Shown piece by piece: positions 1 through 10,865 of a stretch of DNA of 64,000 nucleotides (its first letter is position 1; each line of letters begins with the position of its first letter). The DNA lies in contig NZ_CP043420.1 of NCBI RefSeq assembly GCF_008247605.1, positions 3,534,001 to 3,598,000 on the forward strand, given 5' to 3'. The notes beneath the pieces were generated by a model. The model was not told the DNA's origin, ran no database searches, and was given only the letters and a program-made list of their open reading frames with translations. The position numbers and the translations under genes were made by a program. This DNA is from Kushneria phosphatilytica. Its GTDB lineage: Bacteria; Pseudomonadota; Gammaproteobacteria; Pseudomonadales; Halomonadaceae.

Positions 1-46
1 GCCCCACACAAACCCGCTTCCGGATGGCGCAGCGCCACAATGGTTT

Positions 47-1471
47 TCAGCGATGTTCCTCGGCAAGGACCTCTTCGGTCACCCGCTCCGCCACGGGGTC
101 TTCGTCAACGGTGGTCAGCCGTTGCTTCATCCAGTCACCGCGAGCAAACCAGGCCACCGTAATCAGGGCAATCACGACATTGGTGACCGGAAACGCCCAC
201 CAGATACCGCTTTGTCCGAGCACCGCATCGCGCGAGAGAACAAAGGCGAGCGGAAACTGCAGTACCCACTGCGAGACCAGCGTCAGCACCATCGCCACCA
301 GCGTCTGACCGGTCGCGCGGAAAACGCCGGTCAGCGCCATCTGCAAGCCCATGAAGCCAAAGGTCAGTGCCACGGTATGCAAAAAGCGCCCACCGGTGGC
401 GATCACCGCGTCATCGGCCGGGACGAAAAAGCGCACCAGCGCTGTGGCGAACACGAACACCAGTGCGCCCACCAGGGAGAGCGTCACGAAGGCGATGGCC
501 GCACTTAATCGCGCGATACGCGCGGCCCGCTCGAACTGCCCGGCGCCGATGTTCTGTCCCACCAGTGCCGCGGTCGACATCGACAACCCCAGCGCAGGAA
601 TGATCACGAAACTCAGGACATTGGTACCCACCCCATAGGCGGCAATGGTCACGGTGCCGAAGCCGGAAACCAGAAACACCATGACATTCATGGAGAGCGC
701 CCGGGCAGAGAGCTCGATCGAGGCGGGGAAACCAAGACGAAAGGCCCGCCGAATGAAGGGCCAGTCCGGACGGAAATCGCTGGCAGCAGGCTGAATCGTC
801 CAGCGCCCGCGCAGCAGCAGGCGCAAACCGATCATCAACGCCAACGCCTGGGTAATCAGGGTCGCCAGCGCCGCACCCCCGACCCCCAACCCGGGGATCG
901 GGCCGAGCCCGAAGATCAGCAGTGGATCGAGCACCACGTTGAGGACGACTGTGCCGGCAACGATATAGAGCGGCGTTCTGACCTCACCAATCCCCCGCAT
1001 CAGCGACTGGAACATGGCAAAACCGAAGGTGAAGATCATCGCCGCCAGCGAAAAGCGCAGAAAGATCAGCGCACCGTCGTAGACTTCCGGCGCCACCCCG
1101 AGCAGTTTCAGTAGCGAAGGCGCCAGCCACTCACCGAGCAGCGACAAGCCGATCGACACCAATGCCACCATCAGCAGGGTCTGCGCCGCCACCCGATTCA
1201 CCATCCTGTGCTGGCCGGCCCCCATGTACTGTGCCACCAGGGTGGAGCCAGCCACGCCCAAACCGGAGCCCAGCGCAATCAGCAGGAAGGTGATCGGAAA
1301 GCAGACCGAGACCGCTGCCACCGCATGACCGCCAAGGCGCCCCACCCAGAAGGCATCAATCAGCTGATAGAGCGACTGCAGTACGTTGGCCAGTACGATC
1401 GGTACCGCCAGCCGGAGCAGCGATGCCAGTACGGGACCTTCCAGCAGCGAAGTATCGGCACGGCGGGGCAT
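47..1471 (-). CDS. MATE family multidrug/Na+ efflux transporter
   Basis: A 474-residue, very hydrophobic inner-membrane protein with about 12 membrane segments in two homologous halves, the usual MATE size and layout. The first half starts around residue 15 (LAVPIVLANVLQSLYQLIDA) and the second repeats the pattern near residue 245 (LGFPASIELSARALSMNV). MATE proteins export cationic drugs or metabolites in exchange for Na+ or H+. The ATG has AGGAG about 9 nt upstream. It starts 31 bp after the LysE gene and is probably the last gene of the alaX-lysE-mate operon, which hints at a metabolite rather than a drug. The substrate cannot be read from the sequence. Confidence 0.9.
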   Translation of the reverse strand: MPRRADTSLLEGPVLASLLRLAVPIVLANVLQSLYQLIDAFWVGRLGGHAVAAVSVCFPITFLLIALGSGLGVAGSTLVAQYMGAGQHRMVNRVAAQTLLMVALVSIGLSLLGEWLAPSLLKLLGVAPEVYDGALIFLRFSLAAMIFTFGFAMFQSLMRGIGEVRTPLYIVAGTVVLNVVLDPLLIFGLGPIPGLGVGGAALATLITQALALMIGLRLLLRGRWTIQPAASDFRPDWPFIRRAFRLGFPASIELSARALSMNVMVFLVSGFGTVTIAAYGVGTNVLSFVIIPALGLSMSTAALVGQNIGAGQFERAARIARLSAAIAFVTLSLVGALVFVFATALVRFFVPADDAVIATGGRFLHTVALTFGFMGLQMALTGVFRATGQTLVAMVLTLVSQWVLQFPLAFVLSRDAVLGQSGIWWAFPVTNVVIALITVAWFARGDWMKQRLTTVDEDPVAERVTEEVLAEEHR

Positions 1472-1502
1472 TCAGCAGACTCCTGTGAGCGGGCGAGTGG
1501 CA

Positions 1503-2105
1503 TCACGTCACGATAAAGCCCACACAGGCCGCCGTCATGGCCCCCATGATGCCATTGAAGACGCGCCACGCCCGCGGCGTGGTCAGCCAGCGGCCGATCG
1601 CCACGCCGAAGCAGGCCCAGAAGGAGATGCAGGGAAAGGCGACCACTTCCATCAGGGCCGAAAGCAGCATGGCATTGATCCACAACATGCCCTCATCCGG
1701 CAGAAATCCGGCGATCAGTGCCAGTCCCATTACCCACGCCTTGGGATTGGCAAACTGAAAGGCCGCCGCCTGCCAGAAGGTCAGTGGCCGGGCACCTTCC
1801 CGGGCGGCCAGTTCGGGCGGCGGAGCACTGGCGATCTTCCACGCCAGATAGAGCAGGTAGAGCGCACCGATCACCCGCAGCCCCTGCTGAATCAGCGGAT
1901 AGCGTTGAAACACCACCCCCAGCCCCAGCGCTATCAGGGTAAACAGCACGAAACAGCCGAACAGAATGCCGAGAATATGCGGCAACGTGCGGCGATAGCC
2001 GTACAGCGCTCCCGAAGCCGTCAGCATCACATTGTTGGGACCGGGAGTACCGCTCATCGAGATGGAAAAGAGTATCATCGACAACAGCCAGCTCAGCGAG
2101 ATCAT
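1503..2105 (-). CDS. LysE family amino-acid exporter
   Basis: A 200-residue membrane protein with about six hydrophobic segments and the LysE/RhtB signature SGTPGPNNVML near residue 18, followed by ASGALYG and, mid-protein, FANPKAWVM. The family exports amino acids such as threonine, homoserine, lysine or leucine across the inner membrane. Its ATG overlaps the stop of the AlaX-type gene by 4 bp (ATGA), with GGAGGG just upstream inside that gene, so the two are translationally coupled. The coupling to an alanyl-tRNA editing protein suggests an alanine- or serine-like substrate, but that is inference. Confidence 0.88.
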   Translation of the reverse strand: MISLSWLLSMILFSISMSGTPGPNNVMLTASGALYGYRRTLPHILGILFGCFVLFTLIALGLGVVFQRYPLIQQGLRVIGALYLLYLAWKIASAPPPELAAREGARPLTFWQAAAFQFANPKAWVMGLALIAGFLPDEGMLWINAMLLSALMEVVAFPCISFWACFGVAIGRWLTTPRAWRVFNGIMGAMTAACVGFIVT

Positions 2106-2830
2106 GGCTGCCCTCCGCTTTCCGGTTCGGCAAAACGCAGGGTAATCCGGCGGTTGCGGGCGCCCCGATTCTTGATACTGGCCACTTCGAGCCGGCCGAT
2201 CTCACCGGTCGATGCCACATGCGTGCCACCGCAGGGCTGATAATCGATATCACCGATGCGCACCATGCGAATATTGCCCGCACCTCGTGGTGGCGCTACC
2301 GACATGGTTTTCACCAGCTCGGGATGCGCCTTGAGCTCGTCTTCGCTGATCCATTCACTGGAGACCGGGTGATTGGCCACCACCAGATCATTGAGTCGTT
2401 CATTCAGCTCGGCCTTGTCGAGCACTGCCTCGCCCGAATCAAAATCAAGCCGCCCCTTGTCGGCGCCAATGCTGCCGCCGGTCACTCCGAAGGGGACGAC
2501 CACTGACAGCAGATGCAGCGCGCTGTGCATGCGCATGTGAGCGTAACGCCGTGCCCAGTCGAGCTGCTGGGTCACGCGATCACCCACCTGCAATCCATGG
2601 TCGGAGGGCAGGTGATGCAGCACACTCCGGCCCTCTCCCTTGCGAGTATCGGTGACTGCCAGCGCCTGGCCCGATGCGGTCAGAAAGATACCGGTGTCGC
2701 CGGGCTGACCCCCACCCATGGGATAAAACAGCGTGGCATCGGTCACTACCCCGGCCTCGCTGACACCAATAACCGTCGCTTCGAGCTGACACTGACGGGG
2801 CTGATCGCGAAATACCAGGGCAGTCACCAT
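2102..2830 (-). CDS. alanyl-tRNA editing protein (AlaX-like)
   Basis: A 242-residue free-standing relative of the AlaRS editing domain, which removes serine or glycine mis-attached to tRNA-Ala. Visible zinc-site motifs are HxxxH at His102/His106 (MHSALH) and CxxxH at Cys200/His204 (CGGTH). The N-terminal part carries the family block FYPMGGGQPGDTG at residues 35-47. An upstream in-frame codon would add 29 residues, but the ATG chosen here has GGAG 7 nt before it and starts directly at the conserved domain. First gene of a probable operon with the LysE and MATE exporters, divergent from a MocR regulator. Confidence 0.88.
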   Translation of the reverse strand: MVTALVFRDQPRQCQLEATVIGVSEAGVVTDATLFYPMGGGQPGDTGIFLTASGQALAVTDTRKGEGRSVLHHLPSDHGLQVGDRVTQQLDWARRYAHMRMHSALHLLSVVVPFGVTGGSIGADKGRLDFDSGEAVLDKAELNERLNDLVVANHPVSSEWISEDELKAHPELVKTMSVAPPRGAGNIRMVRIGDIDYQPCGGTHVASTGEIGRLEVASIKNRGARNRRITLRFAEPESGGQP

Positions 2831-2848
2831 GAGAGACTCCAACGCTTG

Positions 2849-2901
2849 ATTGTAGGGGTACAATTCCGAGAAAATGAATTGAATTTTACATACAATTCGA
2901 G
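2849..2901. promoter_or_regulatory. Probable MocR operator region: direct repeats and a small inverted repeat
   Basis: In the AT-rich spacer between the divergent AlaX and MocR genes, TACAATTCCGAG (2859-2870) recurs as TACAATTCGAG (2891-2901), start to start 32 bp, close to three helical turns. ATTGTA-GGGG-TACAAT (2849-2864) forms a 6-bp inverted repeat overlapping the first copy. MocR regulators often bind direct repeats on one helix face, so this is a plausible operator. No binding data. Confidence 0.5.
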
Positions 2902-2943
2902 CATAAACGCCCAACAAACAACGTCAACGGATTTATTGTCACC

Positions 2944-4326
2944 ATGACAATATGGATACCCCGGCTTTCAGGCGAGGGCCCCCGCTATCGCCAGCTGACA
3001 GAAGCCATCGAACTCGCCATCGAATCGGGAGAACTGGCGCCCGGTACTCGGCTGCCCCCACAGCGTCGCCTTGCCGATGCGCTGGGCGTTACTCTCGGCA
3101 CCGTAACCCGGGCCTATGGTGAGGTGGAAAATCACGGCCTGGTAGAAGCGCGGGTCGGTAGCGGCACCTATGTGCGGGAAAGGCGCGAGGCGCCCTTTCG
3201 CCATGTGACCGGTCACGACGACATGATCGATCTGAGCCTCTCGCTACCCCCGCCGTGTGGTGAGCGCCAGGCGGGTCTGCAGCGCGCCCTGGCTGCCGTG
3301 CAACAGGACCCACAGGCCCTGACCGATGCCATCGACTACCAGGCAGAGGGGGGGCTGGACAGTCATCGCGATGGTTTTGCCTGCTGGATGCATCAGCTCG
3401 GATTGCCGGTGGCCGCCGAGGAGCTGCTCATCAATCAGGGGGGCATGAACGGCATTTTCCTGGCGCTCTCGTCACTGCTGAACCCTGGTGAAAGGCTGGC
3501 CGCCGAGGCATTGAGCTATCCCGGGCTGATCAGTGCCGCCCAGCAACTCGCCATCAGAACAGTGTCACTGCCCTTCGATGCCGAGGGACTGGATGTCGAG
3601 GCACTGGCCCGACGGGTCGAGCGACAGCCCTTTCGCGCACTCTACCTGATGCCGGATCACCATAACCCCACCACGGCCAGGCTCTCCGAAGCCCGACGCG
3701 AAGCGCTGGTGGCACTGGCTCGGCAACATGATTTCTGGCTGATCGAGGATGCCGTCCAGCATCTGCCGGCCGAACAGCGCGGCACCCCGCTCTATCAGCT
3801 GGCGCCGGAACGCACCCTGCTGCTGTTTTCGATTTCCAAGATCCTGGGCGGTGGCCTGCGTTCGGGCGTGATGCGGGTTCCCCCGGCACTGCAGGGTCGC
3901 GTGGCTGCCGCAATTCGTACCCAGAGCTGGATGCCGCCCCCACTGATTGCCGGGCTGGTGTGTCGCTGGATCGACAGCGGCGATGCCGATCGACTGTTGC
4001 AATGGCAACAGCGGGAACTGGCGCGTCGCCACGCCCTGGCCCGTGAGCTACTGGGCGAATTCGATTTCAGTGCCCGCCCTGGCGGTTTCTATCTGTGGCT
4101 GTCGCTACCGGCCGGGCAGCGCGTCTCGACCCTGATCGAGCAGCTCGCCCGCCAGCAGGTGCGGGTCACACCGGCCGAAGCCTTTTGTGTCGGCAGCGAA
4201 CCGGCGCCCCAGGCAGTACGCATCTGTATCAGCGCCGCCTCGGATCTCGACACCCTGCGGCGCGCACTCACGATCATTCGTGATGCCCTGCGCCATCCCG
4301 AACTGTCGCCCTGGCAGACGCTGTAA
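2944..4326 (+). CDS. MocR-type (GntR/aminotransferase fusion) transcriptional regulator
   Basis: A 460-residue protein with a GntR winged helix (about residues 15-80; LAPGTRLPPQRRLADALGV) fused to a fold-type-I aminotransferase-like domain (about 95-450). PLP-site features are visible: HNPT at 240-243, IEDAV with Asp269, and Lys299 in SISKILGGGLRSG. MocR proteins use PLP and an amino acid as effector. Divergent from the alaX-lysE-mate operon, with repeated TACAATTC elements between them, so it probably controls that operon. No clear Shine-Dalgarno sequence precedes the ATG, but the N-terminus starts in the usual family way. Confidence 0.9.
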   Translation: MTIWIPRLSGEGPRYRQLTEAIELAIESGELAPGTRLPPQRRLADALGVTLGTVTRAYGEVENHGLVEARVGSGTYVRERREAPFRHVTGHDDMIDLSLSLPPPCGERQAGLQRALAAVQQDPQALTDAIDYQAEGGLDSHRDGFACWMHQLGLPVAAEELLINQGGMNGIFLALSSLLNPGERLAAEALSYPGLISAAQQLAIRTVSLPFDAEGLDVEALARRVERQPFRALYLMPDHHNPTTARLSEARREALVALARQHDFWLIEDAVQHLPAEQRGTPLYQLAPERTLLLFSISKILGGGLRSGVMRVPPALQGRVAAAIRTQSWMPPPLIAGLVCRWIDSGDADRLLQWQQRELARRHALARELLGEFDFSARPGGFYLWLSLPAGQRVSTLIEQLARQQVRVTPAEAFCVGSEPAPQAVRICISAASDLDTLRRALTIIRDALRHPELSPWQTL

Positions 4327-4437
4327 AAAATCGAAGGTACGGGCTACCAGGATGAGCGTCGTTCATTCGCCTGTCACTGCCGAGCTGTCTAATCTGACAG
4401 GTGTATTCTGACCAAAGGTGACCCGATAGGCTTCCTC

Positions 4438-5172
4438 ATGCGCTACGAACTTTACTACTGGCCCGGAGTGCCGGGACGCGGTGAATTCGTTCGCCTGGCC
4501 CTCGAGGCCGGCGGCGCCGACTATGTCGATGTCGGTAATCGTTCGGAGGATCAGGGTTGGGGCATCGCCGCGATCGAGACCTACCTCGGCGGCGAGGCTA
4601 CCGACTTTCCTCCTTTTGCACCGCCCTTTCTCAAGGCTGGTGAACTGGTCATCTCACATGTGGCCAACATTCTGCAGTATCTCGGACCGCGGCTGGGCCT
4701 GTGGCCGGGCGATGAAGCCGGACGACTATGGGCACATGCCCTGCAACTGACCATTACCGACTTCACGGCCGAGGCACACGACATTCATCATCCGCTGGGC
4801 GTGGAGCTGTACTACGAGGATCAGCAGGAGGAGGCTGCCCAGCGGGCCCGGCAGTTCATCAACGAGCGGTTGCCGAAATTCCTCGGCTATTTCGAGCGGG
4901 TGCTGATCGACAACCCCTCCGGTGAGCGTCATCTGGTGGGCGAATCGCTGACAACTGTTGATCTGTCGCTGTTTCACATGGTCGAGGGATTGCGTTACGC
5001 CCTGCCCAATGCCATGGCCGAAGCCGAGCAGGAAGCGCCCCGCGTCATTGCTCTGCATGATCGGGTCCGGGAAAGCCCTCGCATCGCTGCCTATCTCGCC
5101 TCCGACCGACGACTGTCGTTCAACGAAGAGGGGCTGTTTCGGCACTACCCCGAGCTCGATCTTGACGGGTAG
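4438..5172 (+). CDS. Glutathione S-transferase family protein
   Basis: A 244-residue cytosolic-type GST. The N-terminal thioredoxin-like half opens with ELYYWPGVPGRGEFVRLAL (residues 3-21), resembling sigma/alpha-like GSTs with an active-site Tyr near position 6 or 7. The all-helical C-terminal half follows from about residue 95. No membrane segment or signal peptide. It stands alone between the MocR gene and a convergent SDR gene. The substrate is not predictable. The ATG has only a weak ribosome site. Confidence 0.8.
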   Translation: MRYELYYWPGVPGRGEFVRLALEAGGADYVDVGNRSEDQGWGIAAIETYLGGEATDFPPFAPPFLKAGELVISHVANILQYLGPRLGLWPGDEAGRLWAHALQLTITDFTAEAHDIHHPLGVELYYEDQQEEAAQRARQFINERLPKFLGYFERVLIDNPSGERHLVGESLTTVDLSLFHMVEGLRYALPNAMAEAEQEAPRVIALHDRVRESPRIAAYLASDRRLSFNEEGLFRHYPELDLDG

Positions 5173-5179
5173 CCGAAAA

Positions 5180-5215
5180 ATGCATCGTCCTGCCGCCATG
5201 GGGGGTGGCAGGACG
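5180..5215 (-). terminator. Hairpin between convergent GST and SDR genes
   Basis: CGTCCTGCC (5186-5194) pairs with GGCAGGACG (5207-5215) across a 12-nt loop. Read on the minus strand it is followed by ATGCATTTTTCGG, so a rho-independent terminator for the SDR gene is likelier than one for the GST gene, which lacks a T-run on its strand. Fairly long loop. Confidence 0.5.
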
Positions 5216-5289
5216 CTCAAGAGCGCCGCATAGCCAGGCAGCCCATGGCACTTGCGAGGATGCCGCTCTGACGAATAACGGGACAGGGC

Positions 5290-6819
<1,530 letters not shown>

Positions 6820-6963
6820 ACTCGATCTCCCCCTTGTGGGTCGGTATTGCGTCATTGTCCGGCTCCCTGACCACCGACCCCACGATTTATCACCGGTTGG
6901 CCTGCCTGATTCGAGGGTCATGGCCGAACCGACAGTTCATGTTTCGATCAGCAGGTAGACTCC

Positions 6964-7230
6964 ATGGCACGCGTTACCGTAGAAGATTGTCTCGATCACG
7001 TTGATAACCGCTTCCAGCTGGTCATGGTCGCCACCCGGCGGGCTCGTCAGCTTGCGCGCGGCTCGCGCAATTCCGAGCTGGCCTGGGAGAACGACAAGCC
7101 AACCGTCATGGCACTGCGCGAAATCGCTGCCGGCCACGTCGATGCCAGCGTGCTCGACGAACCCGTCGAGGCCATGCCGACCCAGCAGCAGCGCTCCGCC
7201 CAGAGCCCGGAATCCGACGTCGAGGCCTGA
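6964..7230 (+). CDS. rpoZ: RNA polymerase omega subunit
   Basis: An 88-residue omega subunit with the conserved N-terminus [20 protein letters not shown] and the block ARQLARG. Omega helps fold the beta-prime subunit and contributes to a (p)ppGpp site on RNA polymerase. It lies 26 bp before spoT and is almost certainly cotranscribed, the usual gammaproteobacterial arrangement. The 144-bp spacer after gmk holds an 8-bp inverted repeat (GGGTCGGT/ACCGACCC, 6838-6880) with no T-run; I assign it no function. Confidence 0.95.
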   Translation: MARVTVEDCLDHVDNRFQLVMVATRRARQLARGSRNSELAWENDKPTVMALREIAAGHVDASVLDEPVEAMPTQQQRSAQSPESDVEA

Positions 7231-7256
7231 TCACCTGATCGAGGCAGCCGCCCGCC

Positions 7257-9380
7257 ATGTTCACCATTGATGATCTTGCCGATCGCCTCGACGGTTATCT
7301 CAGCGCCGAGGAGATCGCGCAGGTCAAACGCGCTTTCTATTACGCCGAACAGGCCCACGATGGCCAGCGTCGCCGCTCCGGTGAACCCTATGTGACCCAT
7401 CCGCTGGCGGTCGCCAATATCCTTGCCAACATGCACATGGATCATCAGAGCCTGATGGCCGCCATGCTGCATGATGTGATCGAGGATACCGGCATCACCA
7501 AGGAGGCGCTGGCCCAGCAGTTCGGCGAAGAAGTCGCGGAACTGGTCGATGGCGTTTCGAAGCTGACCCAGATCACCTTCGAGGACAAGGCGGTCGCACA
7601 GGCGGAGAACTTCCAGAAGATGGTGATGGCGATGTCGCGCGATATTCGCGTCATCATCGTCAAGCTCGCCGACCGATTGCACAACATGCGCACGCTCGGT
7701 GCGCTCCGGCCGGACAAGAAGCGCCGTATTGCCCGCGAGACGCTGGAGATCTACGCCCGCATCGCCAGCCGACTGGGTATCAACACCATCCGCGTCGAGC
7801 TTGAAGATCTCTCCTTTCAGGCGATCCATCCGATGCGCGCCGAGCGCATTCAGCGTGCTGTCACTCGTGCTCGCGGTCATCGCCGCTCGATGGTGCGCCA
7901 CATTCAGAGCACCCTGCAAAAGTGTCTGGATGACGATGAACTGCCGGGCACCGTGATCGGCCGGCAGAAGCACCTGCTGTCGATCTATCGCAAGATGCGC
8001 GACAAGCAGAAGTCATTCAATGAGCTGATGGATGTGTTCGGCTTTCGCATCATCACCGATCGGGTCGACACCTGTTACCGCATCCTGGGAGCGGTACACA
8101 ATCTCTACAAGCCGGTTCCCGGACGCTTCAAGGACTACATCGCGATTCCCAAGGCGAACGGTTATCAGAGCCTGCATACGACCCTGTTCGGCAGTAACGG
8201 TATCCCCATTGAAGTGCAGATTCGCACCCGCGAGATGGAAGCGATGGCCAACAATGGTGTTGCGGCGCACTGGCTTTACAAGGCCGGCCAGACCGATCGA
8301 CCGATTGCCATGGGTAGCCACGCCCGAGCCCGCGAATGGGTGCGCGGGCTGCTCGAAATGCAGCGCCACGCCGGTAACTCGCTGGAATTCATCGAACACG
8401 TCAAGAACGATCTGTTCCCCGACGATACCTATGTCTTCACGCCTCGCGGCGACATCATGGAGCTGCCGCGCGGCGCCACCGCCGTGGATTTTGCCTACGC
8501 CGTCCATACCGATATCGGCAACAGCTGCATCGCCTGTCGCATCGATCGTCATCTGGCGCCGCTGTCGACCCCCTTGCAGAGCGGTCAAACGGTAGAGATC
8601 ATCACCGCACCGGGCGCCCGGCCGAATCTGGCCTGGCTCTCTTTCGTGGTGACCGCCAAGGCACGCTCGGCAGTACGTCACTTCCTCAAGAATCAGCAGC
8701 GCAGTGACTCCATCATGCTTGGCCGGCGATTGCTCAATCAGTCACTGGCACAGTTCGATACCCGGCTCGATGAGCTGCCGCCGCGGCGTATCGATGGTGC
8801 GCTGGATACCTTCGGACTGGAAACGCTCGACGATCTGCTCGACAGTATCGGTCTGGGCACGCGTACCGTTCAGAGCGTGGTGCATCGACTGGTTTGCGAC
8901 GAGCACGCCGGCGAAGGCAGTGCCGTCAAGGGCACGGGGCCGATCGCCATCAGCGGGGCGCGCAATATGGTGATCGACTTCGCCCGCTGCTGTTATCCGC
9001 TGCCGGGCGATCGCATCGTCGGTCATCTCAGCGCCGGTCGCGGTATGGTCGTACACCGCCATGACTGCACCAATCTCGGCGAGTGTCAGCAGGACCCCGA
9101 AAAATGCCTGCCCATTCAGTGGTCAGAGCATGTCGAGGGTGATTTCCCGGTGGGATTGCGGCTGGAGATCGAGACCCGCCGAGGGCTGATCGCCGAGCTG
9201 GCCAGTCTGATTACCGATGCCGAAGCCAACATTGAACGCATCGGTATCGAGGAGCGCGACGAACGTCTATCGCTCGTCAACCTGACCCTGACGGTACGCA
9301 ACCGCAATCATCTGGCGACCATTATTCGTCGTCTGCGCAATCTCAGTCATGTCAGCCGGGTCGCCCGCGTTCAGCAATGA
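7257..9380 (+). CDS. spoT: Bifunctional (p)ppGpp synthetase/hydrolase SpoT
   Basis: A 707-residue RelA/SpoT homolog. The N-terminal HD hydrolase domain is intact (THPLAVA near 47; LHDVIEDTG with His72-Asp73), as expected for SpoT and unlike RelA. Then come the synthetase domain ([19 protein letters not shown], about 290-310), a TGS domain ([19 protein letters not shown], about 390-450) and a C-terminal ACT domain (about 630-705). It balances (p)ppGpp levels under starvation. It sits directly after rpoZ. Confidence 0.95.
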   Translation: MFTIDDLADRLDGYLSAEEIAQVKRAFYYAEQAHDGQRRRSGEPYVTHPLAVANILANMHMDHQSLMAAMLHDVIEDTGITKEALAQQFGEEVAELVDGVSKLTQITFEDKAVAQAENFQKMVMAMSRDIRVIIVKLADRLHNMRTLGALRPDKKRRIARETLEIYARIASRLGINTIRVELEDLSFQAIHPMRAERIQRAVTRARGHRRSMVRHIQSTLQKCLDDDELPGTVIGRQKHLLSIYRKMRDKQKSFNELMDVFGFRIITDRVDTCYRILGAVHNLYKPVPGRFKDYIAIPKANGYQSLHTTLFGSNGIPIEVQIRTREMEAMANNGVAAHWLYKAGQTDRPIAMGSHARAREWVRGLLEMQRHAGNSLEFIEHVKNDLFPDDTYVFTPRGDIMELPRGATAVDFAYAVHTDIGNSCIACRIDRHLAPLSTPLQSGQTVEIITAPGARPNLAWLSFVVTAKARSAVRHFLKNQQRSDSIMLGRRLLNQSLAQFDTRLDELPPRRIDGALDTFGLETLDDLLDSIGLGTRTVQSVVHRLVCDEHAGEGSAVKGTGPIAISGARNMVIDFARCCYPLPGDRIVGHLSAGRGMVVHRHDCTNLGECQQDPEKCLPIQWSEHVEGDFPVGLRLEIETRRGLIAELASLITDAEANIERIGIEERDERLSLVNLTLTVRNRNHLATIIRRLRNLSHVSRVARVQQ

Positions 9381-9456
9381 GCCGGCTACCCGCTTCATTC
9401 ATCGCGCAAGTCGCCCGGCTCCGGCACTGCCGGGTTTCGTTCTTCAGGAGAACTTC

Positions 9457-9846
9457 ATGAGCAATCGAGCTGCCATCCATACCGATCGTGCGCCGGCCGC
9501 CATCGGCCCGTATTCGCAGGCCATCAAGGCCGGCAATACCATCTATCTGTCAGGCCAGATCCCGCTCGATCCGACCAACATGGAGCTGGTGGGCGGCGAT
9601 ATCGAACTGCAGGCCCGTCAGGTATTCGACAATATGGCGGCGGTCTGTCGCGAGGCCGGCGGGTCGCTCTCCGATGTGGTCAAGCTCAACCTCTATCTCA
9701 CCGATCTCGACAACTTCTCCAAGGTCAACCAGATCATGGAGGAGTACTTCGACGAGCCGTATCCAGCCCGTGCCGCCGTCGGCGTCAAGGCGCTGCCCCG
9801 CGGCAGTCAGGTTGAAGCGGAAGGGATCATGCTGCTGGGCGACTGA
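9457..9846 (+). CDS. ridA: RidA family enamine/imine deaminase
   Basis: A 129-residue YjgF/YER057c/UK114 protein that hydrolyses reactive 2-aminoacrylate and related imines formed by PLP enzymes. The key Arg105 (YPARAAV) and Glu120 match the positions known in E. coli RidA. The start was set at the ATG preceded by AGGAG (9446-9450); upstream in-frame sequence would overlap spoT. It follows spoT by 76 bp, as in Pseudomonas, and ends in front of a hairpin shared with the convergent neighbour. Confidence 0.93.
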   Translation: MSNRAAIHTDRAPAAIGPYSQAIKAGNTIYLSGQIPLDPTNMELVGGDIELQARQVFDNMAAVCREAGGSLSDVVKLNLYLTDLDNFSKVNQIMEEYFDEPYPARAAVGVKALPRGSQVEAEGIMLLGD

Positions 9847-9858
9847 GCCACTCGCGCT

Positions 9859-9883
9859 GCGCCGGATCATTACGATCCGGCGC
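9859..9883. terminator. Hairpin between convergent ridA and epimerase genes
   Basis: GCGCCGGATC (9859-9868) pairs perfectly with GATCCGGCGC (9874-9883) over a 5-nt loop. A T-run is missing on both sides, so it is a strong hairpin with only partial terminator character. Its position 13 bp after ridA and 9 bp beyond the convergent gene suggests a bidirectional role. Confidence 0.55.
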
Positions 9884-9891
9884 TATCGACT

Positions 9892-10776
9892 TCAGACCGG
9901 CTCGGCGGGCATAAAGCCGCCCTGGCGCAGGATATCCTCATAGCCCTCGCGGAAGGTGGGATAGCGGAAGTCATATCCCGTCTCGATCAGGCGACGACTG
10001 TCACAGCGCTTGCTGGCGCGACGTCGCAGCGGTGACTGGATTTCATTGGAAGGTTCCACCTTCAGACGCCGTGCCAGCCACATCATCACCTCATGCAACG
10101 GCGCCGATTCACGATCGCTGGCCAGATAGACCGCTTCCGGCGATTTGCCTTCAAACACTCGCCGGATCAGGAAGTCCAGCACCCCGGCGCAGTCGTCGCG
10201 ATGAATGCGGTTGGAGTACATGACCGGTGTCGCAGGTGCAATCCGGCCCTCACGCACCTGACCGATCAATCGTTCACGACCCGGGCCATAGATGCCGGAA
10301 AAGCGTACCGTGGTTCCGGGAAGCGGGCTGCGCTCCAGACGCTGCTCGGCTTCGATCAGCCGTTGTCCCGAAAAGCTGGCGGGCTCCAGCGGACTCTCTT
10401 CATCAACCGTCTCACCCTGTTGCTGACCGTAGACGGAAGTCGAGGAGACGAAAAAGACATGCTGCGGTGGGTGGCGACGCGCTTCAAAGTGATCCAGAGT
10501 GGCGGTCAGACCGTCGACATAGGCCGTCTGATAGGCCTTTTCTTCGAACCGATCGGCACTGATGGCATATACTATGATGTCGGCGTCGGGTAGCGTATTC
10601 AGCGCATCCGGCGCATTGACGTCGAGGGCCACGCCTTCGATGCCGGTCTCGGCCAGGGTCGCAATGCTGTTGCGACGGACACCAATCACGCGATGGCCCT
10701 GTGCAACCAGCAGCCGGCCCAGTGCGGTGCCCACGTCGCCACAACCCAATATGAGGATGGTCCTGTTCACTTTCAT
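9892..10776 (-). CDS. NAD-dependent epimerase/dehydratase-like protein (YeeZ type)
   Basis: A 294-residue extended SDR-like protein. It opens with the dinucleotide-binding motif LGCGDVGTALG (about residues 8-18) and carries VSSTSVYGQQQGE around 117, with Ser/Tyr placed as in the extended SDR family. The E. coli YeeZ group has the same length and opening. The start was set at the internal ATG with AAGGAG upstream rather than one 8 codons earlier. Function unknown. Divergent from oxyR. Confidence 0.78.
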   Translation of the reverse strand: MKVNRTILILGCGDVGTALGRLLVAQGHRVIGVRRNSIATLAETGIEGVALDVNAPDALNTLPDADIIVYAISADRFEEKAYQTAYVDGLTATLDHFEARRHPPQHVFFVSSTSVYGQQQGETVDEESPLEPASFSGQRLIEAEQRLERSPLPGTTVRFSGIYGPGRERLIGQVREGRIAPATPVMYSNRIHRDDCAGVLDFLIRRVFEGKSPEAVYLASDRESAPLHEVMMWLARRLKVEPSNEIQSPLRRRASKRCDSRRLIETGYDFRYPTFREGYEDILRQGGFMPAEPV

Positions 10777-10865
10777 CCAGCTCCTTGCCAGCAGGATCAT
10801 GACAACGCACGATTCCGGAAGATGATAACCTTTCCCTGTCTCAAGTGACGCCTCGGGTCCAGGTC

